Positions 1-8,984 are shown, counted from the first letter of the stretch. The stretch is 64,000 nt of DNA from Pedomonas mirosovicensis (GCF_022569295.1 NZ_JAKFIA010000002.1:310001-374000), one strand, 5' to 3'. Made by a program: numbers and translations. Notes: generated by a model from the letters alone, not told the origin.

Positions 1-82
1 ACGCACCGTAAACGGCTATCGCTGCAAGCCCCTTCGCGTGATCCCCGCGCGGGGCCAATATGTCGTCTGTCTGGCTGGTCAT
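1..82 (-). CDS. N-terminus of an unidentified protein (partial)
   Basis: An ATG at 80-82 on the minus strand opens a frame that runs off the window edge (27 codons, MTSQTDDILAPRG...). An AAGGAG ribosome site lies about 7 nt upstream, so the start is well supported. The frame is divergent from the LysR gene at 175, the usual arrangement of a LysR regulator and its target. Too little is visible to assign a family. Confidence 0.6.
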   Translation of the reverse strand, partial: MTSQTDDILAPRGDHAKGLAAIAVYGA

Positions 83-174
83 GCTGAACTCCTTCTGCAT
101 GAACACCGGATAGACGCAACCAATGATTGCGGATATAGCAAAGGATAGACAACACTTGTGCAGTATCAGCAATA

Positions 175-1113
175 ATGAAGCTAGCCAATCTTGAGCTGTT
201 CGAAGAGGTCTATCGCCGAGGTAGCTTCAGTGCCGTCGCCCGAGCGCGCAACGTTGCGCCATCCGTCATCTCGCGCGCGATTGCGGCGCTGGAGGCGGAG
301 CTCGGCACGCTCTTGTTCTACCGGACGACGCGCAAGATTGCCCCAACCGAGGCGGCAACTGTGCTCGCCCAGGAGATCGAACAGCATCTGGATGCGCTTC
401 GCTCGCTGCACACCATAGTTGCTGATACGGCGGGCGGCCCGAGCGGCATTCTTCGGATATCCGCATCGCATTCATTCGGCATTCGTCATCTGAGCCGCAT
501 CATCCCCGCCTTCTGTGCAGAATACCCGAAGGTTAAGGTCCAGCTGTCGCTTACCGACAGGATCGTGGACATTGTCGGGGAGCGGTTTGACCTCGCACTT
601 CGGCATGGGCCGTTGGCGGATTCCGCGCTGATCGCGCGCCCGATCTTGCGGACCCGCTATTATGCCTGCGCGAGCCCGGCTTATCTTGCAGCCACCGGCT
701 CCCCTTCAGACCCATCCGAGCTCAGCGATCGAGACTGTTTGACATTTCCGCTGCCGGGCTTCTCGGACGTCTGGCGGTTCAGAAATGCCGACGGCCAGGA
801 GACCGAGGTGCCCATTCGCAGCGCCATGTCAGCGAACAGCGGCCTGGTTCTCAGGGATTGCGCGTTGCAAGGCCTCGGGGTCGTCCTCCTCAGCGATTGG
901 CTCATCGGGGAAGACCTCGCCGACGGCCGACTGATCGACCTGTTTCCCGATCATCATGTAACGCCGAGCAATTTTCAGACCGTTATTTCGGCCGTTTATC
1001 CCAACCGGAAGTACACGCCCCAAAAGGTGAAGGCATTTGTCACCTTCCTCCAACAGCATTTCAACGCCGCAGGCGCTGGCGATGCATTGCTCCATGTCAG
1101 CACCGGGCGATGA
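175..1113 (+). CDS. LysR-family transcriptional regulator
   Basis: 312 aa, normal LysR length. The N-terminal winged HTH (about residues 2-60) has the usual pattern SFSAVARARNVAPSVISRAI. It is followed by a linker helix and a two-lobed substrate-binding domain (about 90-295) with GILRISASHSFG and RFDLALRHG. It resembles the group that regulates oxidoreductases or efflux, but the ligand cannot be read from sequence. The gene diverges from the truncated gene at the window start, its likely target. No strong Shine-Dalgarno is seen; the ATG at 175 was chosen because it begins the HTH. Confidence 0.9.
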   Translation: MKLANLELFEEVYRRGSFSAVARARNVAPSVISRAIAALEAELGTLLFYRTTRKIAPTEAATVLAQEIEQHLDALRSLHTIVADTAGGPSGILRISASHSFGIRHLSRIIPAFCAEYPKVKVQLSLTDRIVDIVGERFDLALRHGPLADSALIARPILRTRYYACASPAYLAATGSPSDPSELSDRDCLTFPLPGFSDVWRFRNADGQETEVPIRSAMSANSGLVLRDCALQGLGVVLLSDWLIGEDLADGRLIDLFPDHHVTPSNFQTVISAVYPNRKYTPQKVKAFVTFLQQHFNAAGAGDALLHVSTGR

Positions 1114-1152
1114 GCAGGCCTGAGTGAGGCCGTGATCGGCAGTAAGAGACGC

Positions 1153-1365
1153 TTAGCCCTTTTCGGCCGATAAGGTGTACGCCACGATCGCATTGGCATG
1201 GCCGTGGCCCATTCCATGCTCGTTCTTCAACATGGCCACGAGTTCCATGTGCTTCGCCGGCAGATGCTTGCGAACAAGATCCTGCCATTCGGCGATCGGT
1301 CGTCCATATTTTTTCTCAATGGATGGAAAGTAAGAAGCCGGACCCTTGATCGGTTCGTTAGCCAC
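1153..1365 (-). CDS. DUF4287 domain protein
   Basis: 70 aa. The whole protein matches the DUF4287 pattern: YFPSIEKKYGRPI, then W..LV, KHMELVAMLK and EHGMGHGHANAIVAYT. These are small cytosolic proteins of unknown biochemical role, often near glyoxalase or stress genes. The start is GTG at 1365 with a GGAG about 11 nt upstream; an ATG slightly further upstream is out of frame and stops after five codons. It is convergent with the LysR gene. Confidence 0.85.
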   Translation of the reverse strand: MANEPIKGPASYFPSIEKKYGRPIAEWQDLVRKHLPAKHMELVAMLKNEHGMGHGHANAIVAYTLSAEKG

Positions 1366-1716
1366 GGTGGTTCATGCTCCAAATTGCGTAGTCCGGCAGC
1401 ATGCTCGCATTCAGATGCCGAGAACGCAAGGGCAGCTCGCCGGAGCGTCGGCGCCGCCAGCAGGCCAAGCCCGAACAGCCGCATCTTACGCGGAATGCCG
1501 GAGCACAGGAGAGAGACAATACCCGCCAGGGCGGCACGATCCGAAAACCCTCGGACGGCCGCCCTTCGGCATGGGTGGTTCAGACGGCAGCAGCGGCGCG
1601 ATCACCGCCCACGGCGCATCAGGAACCAGAGGATTGCTCATGCAGACAAAAACACAGAGATGCCGTTTTGTTAGGTCGCCTTGGCTGGCCGAGCCAAATG
1701 CTATGAGCGAGGCAAC
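1366..1716. other. Intergenic stretch without a recognisable gene
   Basis: 351 bases between the DUF4287 gene and the end of the DoxX gene. Overlapping short frames exist on the plus strand but have no domain-like pattern or ribosome site. I see no clear terminator, repeat or RNA structure. It must hold the DUF4287 promoter near its left edge. Confidence 0.5.
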
Positions 1717-2316
1717 TCAAGCGGCCGCGATCATCCGGCGAACATAAGTGCTTCGCGTCAGCCAGTAATCGAGGCTCACATAGCGACCGCCGCCCGAGAA
1801 AAACAGAACGGCCAGCATGATCAGGTAAGTCGCCGTGAATTCGATGCCGTTGTTGAGGATCACGGGATCACCAAGTTCGGTGATATAATTGAATCGTCCC
1901 GGAAAATTCTGCCACAGCCATTCCATGAAGGCCTGCATCCGGAGAGTAGACTCGGCCGTTTTGCCGGCGATCGCAGCCCAGCCATGAGACCAGTGGACCG
2001 TTAGCCCTGCCACGGTCATGGTGACCATCAGCGGGAGCGACATGAGGCGCGTGAAAAGGCCTAGCGCCAGGCAGACGCATCCTGCGGTTTCGGCGGCGGT
2101 CGCAAGGCTTGCCATGAGAAGCGGGAAAGGCATCCCGAGTCCTCCCTGTGAGGCGGGTGCGGCGAACCACGAGACAAGCCCGGAGAAGCCCGTGATCTTC
2201 GCATGAGCGCCTTCGTACAGAGTTGGCAAAAGATAAAGGCGGATGGCGAGCGGAGGCAGGAAATCCAACGCTTGCGCCTTTTCCAGGGCTGCCGTGATGA
2301 GCGGTAATGGCCTCAT
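1717..2316 (-). CDS. DoxX-family membrane protein, last gene of a bufferin-like operon
   Basis: About 199 aa with four hydrophobic segments and the DoxX pattern (LAIRLYLLPTLYEGAHAK...; LATAAETAGCVCLALGLFTRL). The start was taken at ATG 2316, not 2337: a GGAGAA lies about 8 nt upstream and the ATG overlaps the preceding stop as ATGA. DoxX proteins commonly close DUF692/DUF2063 operons; a quinone- or redox-linked membrane role is proposed for the family. It is translated last in the cluster from 4124 to 1717. Confidence 0.88.
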   Translation of the reverse strand: MRPLPLITAALEKAQALDFLPPLAIRLYLLPTLYEGAHAKITGFSGLVSWFAAPASQGGLGMPFPLLMASLATAAETAGCVCLALGLFTRLMSLPLMVTMTVAGLTVHWSHGWAAIAGKTAESTLRMQAFMEWLWQNFPGRFNYITELGDPVILNNGIEFTATYLIMLAVLFFSGGGRYVSLDYWLTRSTYVRRMIAAA

Positions 2317-3008
2317 GATGTTTTCTCCATTTGGCAAGGAACCACGGTAATCATTTCATCGGCGAGTGCGCGGGCCAGCCAAGCTTGAGCCGAAAACGGA
2401 TCGGGGCCGTTCGCGAGTGGCATGGCCTGCCGAATGGCTTCGAGATTGCGACAGTCTTCGTGGGTGAGCCGGCGGATCTCCACGGAGTGATCGGCCTTCC
2501 GGTAAATGGCGCAAGGCAGTCCCGCGAAATAGGCAGCGGCAACATCGCCGAGGGTCGATCCGAGATCCTCAGGGTCGAACGGGAGCAGCACGAAACGCAG
2601 CGTCGGGTTCAGCGAGAGCGGTAGGCCCGTGCCACTTCGGCTGCGAGCGCGAGGGACCACGCAGGGGTCGATCTCTACAGAGAGCAGGCACCACTCGTAT
2701 TCCAGCACGGCAAGAAGCGAAGCGTCCAACTGCAGCCGGGCTTGCGCGAAGGCGACGAATTCGGTGGCAATGTGATGAAATTGTGGCCGCGCGGCCCGGT
2801 GGTGCACAACGAAGGCATCGACGGCATCCGCAAGGGGCCCGTTTCCGTATCGTGCGACAAAGGTGGGAAAGCTGTGCTGGAGCACGTCCGCGACGTTCTC
2901 GCGCAGAAGCGATCCGTACACGGGCTTGCGCCCTGAGCGCGCTCGTTTGCACAGGGCTGCCAGTTCCGCTTCCATCGCGGTGGGCGGAGCAGCGCATTCA
3001 GCAGGCAT
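2313..3008 (-). CDS. bufC: DUF2063 protein (BufC-like partner of a DUF692 oxidase)
   Basis: 231 aa from ATG 3008, which overlaps the end of the DUF692 gene by 11 bp. The N-terminal half is the DUF2063 putative DNA-binding fold (YGSLLRENVADVLQHSFPTF) and the C-terminal half an alpha/beta domain. In studied bufferin and related RiPP loci, this protein partners the DUF692 enzyme and presents the precursor peptide. Tight coupling both upstream and downstream (ATGA with DoxX) supports a stoichiometric complex. The symbol rests on synteny and family. Confidence 0.82.
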   Translation of the reverse strand: MPAECAAPPTAMEAELAALCKRARSGRKPVYGSLLRENVADVLQHSFPTFVARYGNGPLADAVDAFVVHHRAARPQFHHIATEFVAFAQARLQLDASLLAVLEYEWCLLSVEIDPCVVPRARSRSGTGLPLSLNPTLRFVLLPFDPEDLGSTLGDVAAAYFAGLPCAIYRKADHSVEIRRLTHEDCRNLEAIRQAMPLANGPDPFSAQAWLARALADEMITVVPCQMEKTS

Positions 3009-3837
3009 GAGAGGGCTTCCTTGCGAGCGGCGCGCTGACGGCGCGCAATTCCTTAAGGAGCGCGTCGAGGGCAGGCACGAAATTGTCGCGCTCCAGCAGC
3101 AGCGGACGGTCTCCATGGAGCCGCCGTACCTCGCGGCCAAGATCTGCAACTTCATCGGCTACAGGCGTGCCATGGGTGTCGAGCAGCGTACCGTCGGCCA
3201 GTTCTAGGTGCCCGGCTATGTGGTGATAGGCAATGGCCTCAGCCGGCAGCGCGCGGATAAATGCTTGCACATCCTGCCCATGATTGCGGGCGTTGACCCA
3301 GGCGTTGTTGATGTCGAGCAGCAGCCCGCAGCTTGAGTGCCGGACAAGCTCGGCGAGGAACTCGCCCTCGGGCATCTCGCCTCCGTACTCGTGGTAGCGG
3401 GAGATATTCTCCAGCACGAGCCGCCGCCCGGTCATGTCCTGCACCATCGCGATGCGGTCTGACAGGTAGGCGATGTTTTCCAGGCGACGCGGTATCGGCA
3501 GCAAATCATAGAGCTGGCCTTGTGCATCGCGCGAGGTGCTCAGGTGGTCGCTGTAGATCGCGATGGCGTAATCGTCGAGGAAGGCGCGCACTTCGCGCAG
3601 GAAGCGCACGTCGAGCGGCTCGGTGGCGCCGATCGACAGGCTGAGGCCATGTGCTACGAGCGGATACTTCCCGGCAATGCAGTCGAGCTGTTCACGCCGA
3701 CGGCCACCAATGCCCATCCAGTTTTCAGGCGCGAGTTCAAGGAAGTCGAGGCCGGGAACCGGCGCTCTTTCACAGAGCGCCGGGACCAGCTCGGGTCGCA
3801 GGCCAAGACCGCGCGCCGTGGGGCTCAGCTGCCGCAT
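2998..3837 (-). CDS. bufB: DUF692 multinuclear iron oxidase (MNIO), BufB-like peptide-modifying enzyme
   Basis: 279 aa from ATG 3837; the frame is open further upstream, but that part is antisense-like over the precursor gene. MNIO signature residues are all present: HGLSLSIG, YSDHLS, VLENISRY, LLDINNAWVN, AYHHIAGH, LLDTHGTPVADEV and LLERDNF. The fold is a TIM barrel binding two or three iron ions. Characterised members oxidise cysteines of a partner peptide to oxazolone/thioamide or thiooxazole groups. The likely substrate is the Cys protein encoded immediately upstream, whose stop overlaps this start by 13 bp. Confidence 0.9.
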   Translation of the reverse strand: MRQLSPTARGLGLRPELVPALCERAPVPGLDFLELAPENWMGIGGRRREQLDCIAGKYPLVAHGLSLSIGATEPLDVRFLREVRAFLDDYAIAIYSDHLSTSRDAQGQLYDLLPIPRRLENIAYLSDRIAMVQDMTGRRLVLENISRYHEYGGEMPEGEFLAELVRHSSCGLLLDINNAWVNARNHGQDVQAFIRALPAEAIAYHHIAGHLELADGTLLDTHGTPVADEVADLGREVRRLHGDRPLLLERDNFVPALDALLKELRAVSAPLARKPSHAC

Positions 3838-4124
3838 ACACCCTCCGCAAGCCGGTCCTTCCGGCTCTGCACGACGTTGTAGCCCTTGCCGCTCGGCCCG
3901 CACTTGCCATCGCGGGCGCGCACCAGCTTGCCGTTGGGATCGTGCGTGATCTTCGCCTGGCTGTAGATCTTCTCCGTACCGCACTTGCCGCTGGCGCACT
4001 TGCCGCCGCCCTTGGCGGGCTGGCTCGCGGCGGGGAGCGGAGCGGCGGCAGTGGCCGTGGCGGCGTAGGCCGGCAAGCCGAGCAGCGAAGCGGCGGCAAT
4101 GCCCAGGACGAGTTCATGCTTCAT
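3825..4124 (-). CDS. bufA: Small secreted cysteine protein, probable bufferin-type RiPP precursor
   Basis: 99 aa. A clear signal peptide (about residues 1-22, ending LPAYAATA) is followed by an Ala-rich linker and a Lys/Gly-rich core with four cysteines (C43, C48, C75, C97), two in GKC-type contexts. This is the architecture of DUF2282-like bufferin precursors, whose modified cysteines bind copper in the periplasm. AAGGAG precedes the ATG. It is first in the overlap-coupled set precursor, DUF692, DUF2063, DoxX. The cysteine spacing is not the textbook DUF2282 one, so the subfamily is uncertain. Confidence 0.82.
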   Translation of the reverse strand: MKHELVLGIAAASLLGLPAYAATATAAAPLPAASQPAKGGGKCASGKCGTEKIYSQAKITHDPNGKLVRARDGKCGPSGKGYNVVQSRKDRLAEGVCGS

Positions 4125-4148
4125 GTCGTTGTCTCCTTGGTGGGATGT

Positions 4149-5072
4149 TCAGAGAGGGAAGCAGGAGAGATCGCGGCCAGCGACGACGCGGCCCTTGAAG
4201 AAGCTGCGGATGATCTGGACGTTGTGATCCTTGTCGCGCAGCGCGCGACCCATGAAGTGATCGAGCACGAGGACCTTGGGATTCACGGCGGCGGCGATTT
4301 TGCCGACAACGGTGGGGGTTGCGTGCAAGAAGCGGGACTGCTCATCGGCGTTGTCATCAATGGCAGCGGGCATCATCAGGATGTCCGCTCCGCGTGCGAA
4401 GTCGATGAACTCCTTGCGACTGCCATTCTGGTCGGCAGAGAGCACGATCACGCCCTTGGGCGTCTCGATGCGAAAGGCGAGCGCGGGCACATCCCCATGG
4501 GGAATGCCCAGCGCATAAACGGTCACGCCATCCCCCTGCCAGACCTTGCTACGCATGGCCTTTGCCACCGCCACGTCCGTCGGATGGACGGCAAGATGCA
4601 GGCCGTCCGAGGCATTCGACAGTCCTGAAAGATAGGAGAAGGCACCGCGCCCTTCCGAAAATTCACGCGAGAAGAAGGCGGTCATGCTGGGGAAGTTGGC
4701 ATTGCCGGTAGGGCCTACGAGCGCGACCTTGTGGCTGCGGCTCAGGAAATAGCCGCCCTTCAGGATCGCGGGCAGATCAGCGACATGATCCGTGTGGAAA
4801 TGCGAGACGCCGATGAAATCGACATCCTCCAGCCGGGCGCCCGCCTCGCCGAAGCGAAGGTAAGTGCCGCCGCCGGCATCGATCAAAAGCCGCGCCTTGC
4901 CGTTGATCCAGATTACCGCACCCGAGGAAGCACGCGCGTCATCCGAAATCGGGCCGCCCGAGCCAAGCAGTTGAAGCGCAATGCCGCTGCCACAGACGGG
5001 CTGCGCCAGAGCCGGCGGGCTGGAGAGTACCGCTCCAGCCAGGAGAAGCAGGGATTTGGAAAGAGTTTTCAT
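4149..5072 (-). CDS. Periplasmic metallo-beta-lactamase-fold hydrolase
   Basis: 307 aa. A signal peptide (MKTLSKSLLLLAGAVLSSPP, cut after ALA) is followed by the metal motif SHFHTDHVADLP (HxHxDH). Downstream ligands are in SADQNG and DHFMGR, so a dinuclear zinc or iron site is likely. It resembles the RNase Z/arylsulfatase-like MBL group rather than true beta-lactamases; the substrate is unknown. It sits 24 bp before the Cys-protein gene and 11 bp after the YeiH gene, so it is probably co-transcribed with the bufferin-like set. Confidence 0.85.
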   Translation of the reverse strand: MKTLSKSLLLLAGAVLSSPPALAQPVCGSGIALQLLGSGGPISDDARASSGAVIWINGKARLLIDAGGGTYLRFGEAGARLEDVDFIGVSHFHTDHVADLPAILKGGYFLSRSHKVALVGPTGNANFPSMTAFFSREFSEGRGAFSYLSGLSNASDGLHLAVHPTDVAVAKAMRSKVWQGDGVTVYALGIPHGDVPALAFRIETPKGVIVLSADQNGSRKEFIDFARGADILMMPAAIDDNADEQSRFLHATPTVVGKIAAAVNPKVLVLDHFMGRALRDKDHNVQIIRSFFKGRVVAGRDLSCFPL

Positions 5073-5083
5073 GGGGAATTCCT

Positions 5084-6157
5084 TCAGGCGATGTGAAGAG
5101 CGAGGATAAGGGTCAGGCTGATCGCGCCCAGCACCAGCAGCGAGAGGACCACCGCAGCGGTGACGCGACCGCCAGCAGAGGCGACAGTGTGCACATCAAC
5201 GCCGAGCCCGAGGGCTGCCATCGACACCACGGTCAGAAAGGTTGCGATGGCCCCGGCCGGAGCGATCACCGCGTCGGGCACGAGGCCGAGCGAGCGCAGC
5301 GCTGCGAGGGCGAGGAACCCGAGGATGAACCACGGCACGAGATGATGGAGAGCCGGGCGTCCGGCGGCAGGCCGCTCACCGGCGGTCACGTGGGGCGCGG
5401 GTTCGTCCGTCTCCTCGCGCAGACGCGGTGCAACGAGCGAGAGAAGAAGGCAGACCGGGCCGAGCATCAGCACACGCACGAGCTTGACCAGCGTGCCCAT
5501 CTGCACAGCGGCCGCCCCGAGCGGCGCCGCAGCAGCAAGGACCTGCGGCACCGCGTAAACGGTAAGGCCGGTCAGAACGCCGTACTGCAACCCGTCGAGG
5601 TGCAACGCCAGGCCCAGCAGCGGCAGGCCAAGAACGACGATAACGCCCAGCACGGCAGTGAAGCCGATCGAAGCGGCGACGTCATCTGCGTCCGCACCGA
5701 TGACCGGGGCCACAGCCGCGATGGCCGAGTTGCCGCAGATCGAGTTCCCGCAGGCGACGAGCAGGGCCATGCGCGTCGGCAGATGCAGCATGCGCCCGAC
5801 GAGGAAGCTGGCGGCGATCGCCACGACCACCACGCCCGCAATGCCGAGCAGCATCTCTGGGCCCGCCGCCAGGATCGTGGCCGCACTCATGGAAGCGCCG
5901 AGCAGGACAACTGCGATCTCGAGCAATATCTTGGCGCTGAAGGCGATGCCGGGATGCCACCGCTCGTGGGGGGTCCAGAGGGAGCGCACCAGCGTGCCAA
6001 GCAGGATGGCGAGCACAAGCGCCTCGAGCCATGCCTGGCCGAACAACGCCTCCTCTGCCCACTGCACCGCATATGCCGCGCCAGTGACGGCGAGACACAG
6101 CATTAAGCCGGGTATCAGGCGAGTTGCCTTATTCCGATTGAGCAGGTTCTGGATCAT
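5084..6157 (-). CDS. YeiH/UPF0324-family putative sulfate or small-anion exporter
   Basis: 357 aa, about ten membrane segments. The family-defining stretch GNSICGNSAIAAVAPVIGA is present, as is ILLEIAVVLLGASMS. YeiH homologues are usually controlled by a LysR protein (YeiE/CbbR type) and are linked to sulfite, thiosulfate or taurine metabolism. Here a LysR gene lies 210 bp upstream on the same strand. A strong AGGAGA precedes the ATG. It appears to be the first gene of the unit that runs through to DoxX. Confidence 0.9.
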   Translation of the reverse strand: MIQNLLNRNKATRLIPGLMLCLAVTGAAYAVQWAEEALFGQAWLEALVLAILLGTLVRSLWTPHERWHPGIAFSAKILLEIAVVLLGASMSAATILAAGPEMLLGIAGVVVVAIAASFLVGRMLHLPTRMALLVACGNSICGNSAIAAVAPVIGADADDVAASIGFTAVLGVIVVLGLPLLGLALHLDGLQYGVLTGLTVYAVPQVLAAAAPLGAAAVQMGTLVKLVRVLMLGPVCLLLSLVAPRLREETDEPAPHVTAGERPAAGRPALHHLVPWFILGFLALAALRSLGLVPDAVIAPAGAIATFLTVVSMAALGLGVDVHTVASAGGRVTAAVVLSLLVLGAISLTLILALHIA

Positions 6158-6367
6158 GGTCGTCTCCTAAGGACAGGAGACAGGTGCACCCCAGCGACCG
6201 ATCAATCCAACGGTGTATTCTTATCGTTTCAATCTCTCAGGAAGATTGTTCGCCGGGCCGATAATCCCCGAAAACTCAAGATTTGGGCCAATGGCCGTCG
6301 ATCAGGCATCCCGGCGCAGCATCACGAATGCGGTGCATCCTGCGATCAATCCAATTGGCAGACGCGA

Positions 6368-7258
6368 TCAGATGACCCAATCCAACTGCGCGTGATGGCT
6401 GCGGATGACATCGAGCAGAGCGTCGGCCGCCTTGCTGCGATAGCGCTCCTTCTGGCGCAGGCCGAAGAAAGGGCGTTCGGGCAGAAGGAATGGCAGCGCG
6501 TGCAGCGTATGTGTGGCGAGCGCCGGGGCAACCACCAGTTTGGACAGGACGCCGTATCCGACGCCCGCACGTATGGCTGCGAGAACGGCCTCGTTGGATG
6601 GGAGCGTGAGAACGACGTTGAGCGTACGCGGATCAAGACCTCGATCGCGGATCGCCGATTCGAAGGCAGAGCGGGTGCCCGAACCCTCCTCACGCATGAC
6701 CCACGGCGCCCTGGCGAGCCAATCGTTGGTGATCGCTTCCGCCGGTTCCTGCCCGACCATTACCATCTGGTCGGCACCAATCGGCCATTGCGCGAGAGCC
6801 GGATCATCGATGGTGCCTTCGACGAAGCCTAGCTCCGCGTCACCAGCGTTGACCGCACGAGCAGACCCTTCGGTGTTTGCGATCGCGACCGAAAGTTCGA
6901 TCGCAGGATACCGACGTTTGAAGGCCGCGAGACGCTCTGGCAGCCAATAGCCGGCGATGGTCTGGCTGGCGACAAGCCGCAGCGTGCCGCGCTTGAGGCC
7001 GCCATATTCGGATAGCGCCAGTTCGGCACTGGCGGCGCGCGCAAGCACCGCGCGCGCCTCCTCCAGAAACATCCGCCCCGCGTCGGTAAGTTCAATGCCG
7101 CGTCCCACGCGGTTGAACAGCTTGACGTCGTGCCGGGCCTCCAGCGCGGCGATCGCGCCGCTGGCGGCCGACTGGGTGACATTGAGCGCCTCAGCCGCGC
7201 GGGTAACATGCTCGCGTTCGGCGACCGCAACGAAGATACGCAGCTGTTCAAGCGTCAT
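6368..7258 (-). CDS. LysR-family regulator, YeiE/CysB-like, upstream of yeiH
   Basis: 296 aa from ATG 7258 (MTLEQLRIFVAVAEREHVTR). An in-frame upstream ATG would add 12 poorly conserved residues inside the cytochrome gene. The HTH is residues 1-60 and the effector domain about 90-290 (LRLVASQTIAGYWLPERL; VMREEGSGTRSAF). The sequence is of the type that pairs with YeiH exporters. It overlaps the cytochrome b561 stop by 11 bp, so it is read with catalase and cytochrome and may pass their stress signal to the yeiH operon. Confidence 0.88.
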   Translation of the reverse strand: MTLEQLRIFVAVAEREHVTRAAEALNVTQSAASGAIAALEARHDVKLFNRVGRGIELTDAGRMFLEEARAVLARAASAELALSEYGGLKRGTLRLVASQTIAGYWLPERLAAFKRRYPAIELSVAIANTEGSARAVNAGDAELGFVEGTIDDPALAQWPIGADQMVMVGQEPAEAITNDWLARAPWVMREEGSGTRSAFESAIRDRGLDPRTLNVVLTLPSNEAVLAAIRAGVGYGVLSKLVVAPALATHTLHALPFLLPERPFFGLRQKERYRSKAADALLDVIRSHHAQLDWVI

Positions 7259-7877
7259 CCGCAGTGCTGTACCTTGCGTCCAGGTCCTTGGCAATCGGTG
7301 CCGGCGCGTGGCCGACCGCGTCGGGCGTGTCCGCGCGATAGCGATGGCCGGTGGTCATGCTGCGTAGGACGCCATCGCGTCGGATGAGGCCATGCATGAG
7401 CGCGGCACTCAGATGCGCCAGGATCAGCGCGAATAACAGCACCGCGATCGCCGTGTGCGCCTCTCGAAGCAGGGCATATAAGGCCAGGTCATGCGGCAGG
7501 ATCGGCGGCAGGGCCAAGGCCTTGGTCAACGTGATGCGATAGCCTCCCGCTGAAAGCATGGCCCACCCGATCAGCGGCATGGCAATCATGCCAGCATAGA
7601 GCAGGACATGGGATGCCTTGGCTGCCTGACGCTGCAGGGGCGACAAGTCATCCGGGAGCGGCGGCGCGCCGGTGATCAGGCGCAGTGGCAGTCGGATGAG
7701 CACCAGTATGAGGATCGCGATGCCCACGGGCCGGTGCAGTGCCAGCAGTGCGGGATAGAGCGGTCCGGTGGTCGAGACCATGCCGACCCCGATGAACAGC
7801 ATGGCGAGGACCATCGCTGCCATCAGCCAATGGACGAGGCGCAGCAGCGGGTGAAAGTCGTCAGGGTGGCGGGTCAT
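7248..7877 (-). CDS. Cytochrome b561-family membrane protein
   Basis: 209 aa with four predicted membrane helices. Histidines are placed for two b hemes: HPLLRLVHWLM, ALHRPVGI, KASHVLLYAGMI and REAHTAIAVLL...LAHLSAALMH. These proteins pass electrons from quinol to periplasmic partners. It overlaps the SrpA-like catalase gene by 4 bp (ATGA) and the LysR start downstream. Catalase/b561 pairs under an ECF sigma factor are a recurrent arrangement. Confidence 0.92.
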   Translation of the reverse strand: MTRHPDDFHPLLRLVHWLMAAMVLAMLFIGVGMVSTTGPLYPALLALHRPVGIAILILVLIRLPLRLITGAPPLPDDLSPLQRQAAKASHVLLYAGMIAMPLIGWAMLSAGGYRITLTKALALPPILPHDLALYALLREAHTAIAVLLFALILAHLSAALMHGLIRRDGVLRSMTTGHRYRADTPDAVGHAPAPIAKDLDARYSTADDA

Positions 7878-8947
7878 TGCTCGGCCTCCTTGGAGAAATC
7901 TGCTCCTGCCGCGCTCGGCCCCGCTCCTTCGCCGGCCCGGCGGGTGAAAGAGGAGGAGTAAGCTTTTGACCGTGCGGCAAGCATGGGATCATCCGACAGG
8001 CCAATGCCGGGCGGGAGGATTGTCGGGTCGAAGTTGAGATCACGGCAAGCGCCGGCTTCCTCCGGCTGCACGGCTGTAAGCGTCAAAATACCCGCATCAA
8101 TGGTCCGGTGCGGCCCCGTCCATGCGACCGTCGCGTTATCGGTGATGTCGCCGGGATTGGCGACCACAAGCTTGAGATGCCAGCGCGAGGAGCCTTTGGC
8201 GGTGCGGGCGATGATTTCGCGGAACAGGTAGTCGCGCGGAAGGGCATCGAGGTCCTTCTTGTCGAGCCCTGAAAGCGGCGCCTCGGGGTCGAACTGCCAG
8301 CGCACGAGCCTTGTCTGGCCCTTTGCGGTGAAGCGGAAGGCATTGATACTGTAGTAGGTGGCATTCGCGAAACTGTCCGGAAGAGTGGCCCTGGCCATGT
8401 AGTCCTGAAAGGCCTTCACCTCAGGGTGCGCGGCGAGGAATGGCTTCATCAATGCCGGATCGGGCTTGCCTGTCCTGGGATCCGGCTTTGTAGCCCGCTG
8501 GAGAGCGATGAACGAAGCGATATCGGCCACCGGAAAGATCGGAGTGTGGTCCATTGCCATGCGCCACTCCTGACCATCGGGCGTACGCAGTAACAAGGCC
8601 ATCGAGTGGAAGACGTTGCGCCCGTCAGTCGCCAGGGGATTACCGCCTGCGACCGAGAAGCGTCCGATCACAGGGTACTCGCCCGCGCGAAGTGCGGAGG
8701 CGCTCGATAACGCGCTCCCTGCCCCGTTCGCATGGAAGGAACCGCTGAAGCAAAGGCCCTTGGCGTGAGCCCGCCGATAGCCGGGATGCTTGCCGCCATT
8801 ATAGTCGAGCGAGGCTATGACGTCGCCGCCGTCGATGCGTCGTGCGCCGATCCAGCCCGCTGCCCACGCGAAAGCTCCGGCGAGCAGCAGCGCTATGGCA
8901 CCAATCAGCGCCGCAGGCGCCAGCGGCAAAGGTCTTGGAAGTGGCAT
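7874..8947 (-). CDS. SrpA-like catalase-family peroxidase, membrane-anchored
   Basis: 357 aa from ATG 8947. The frame is open to 8998, but the ECF-type promoter found at 8985-9010 would lie inside the longer version, so the inner start is preferred. An N-terminal hydrophobic segment (about residues 8-32) acts as an anchor or uncleaved signal. Catalase-fold marks are HAKGLCFSGSF (distal His), GRFSVAGGNP, and RSKAY near the C-terminus (proximal RxxxY heme ligand). It heads the catalase, b561, LysR unit and diverges from the ECF sigma gene. Confidence 0.9.
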   Translation of the reverse strand: MPLPRPLPLAPAALIGAIALLLAGAFAWAAGWIGARRIDGGDVIASLDYNGGKHPGYRRAHAKGLCFSGSFHANGAGSALSSASALRAGEYPVIGRFSVAGGNPLATDGRNVFHSMALLLRTPDGQEWRMAMDHTPIFPVADIASFIALQRATKPDPRTGKPDPALMKPFLAAHPEVKAFQDYMARATLPDSFANATYYSINAFRFTAKGQTRLVRWQFDPEAPLSGLDKKDLDALPRDYLFREIIARTAKGSSRWHLKLVVANPGDITDNATVAWTGPHRTIDAGILTLTAVQPEEAGACRDLNFDPTILPPGIGLSDDPMLAARSKAYSSSFTRRAGEGAGPSAAGADFSKEAEQ

Positions 8948-8984
8948 CGATGAGGTCCGTTCGTATTGGCAGGATGTAGCGAGA

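Noticed and set aside
5093-6106. A 337-codon open frame on the plus strand
   Set aside because: Shadow of the YeiH-type membrane protein gene.
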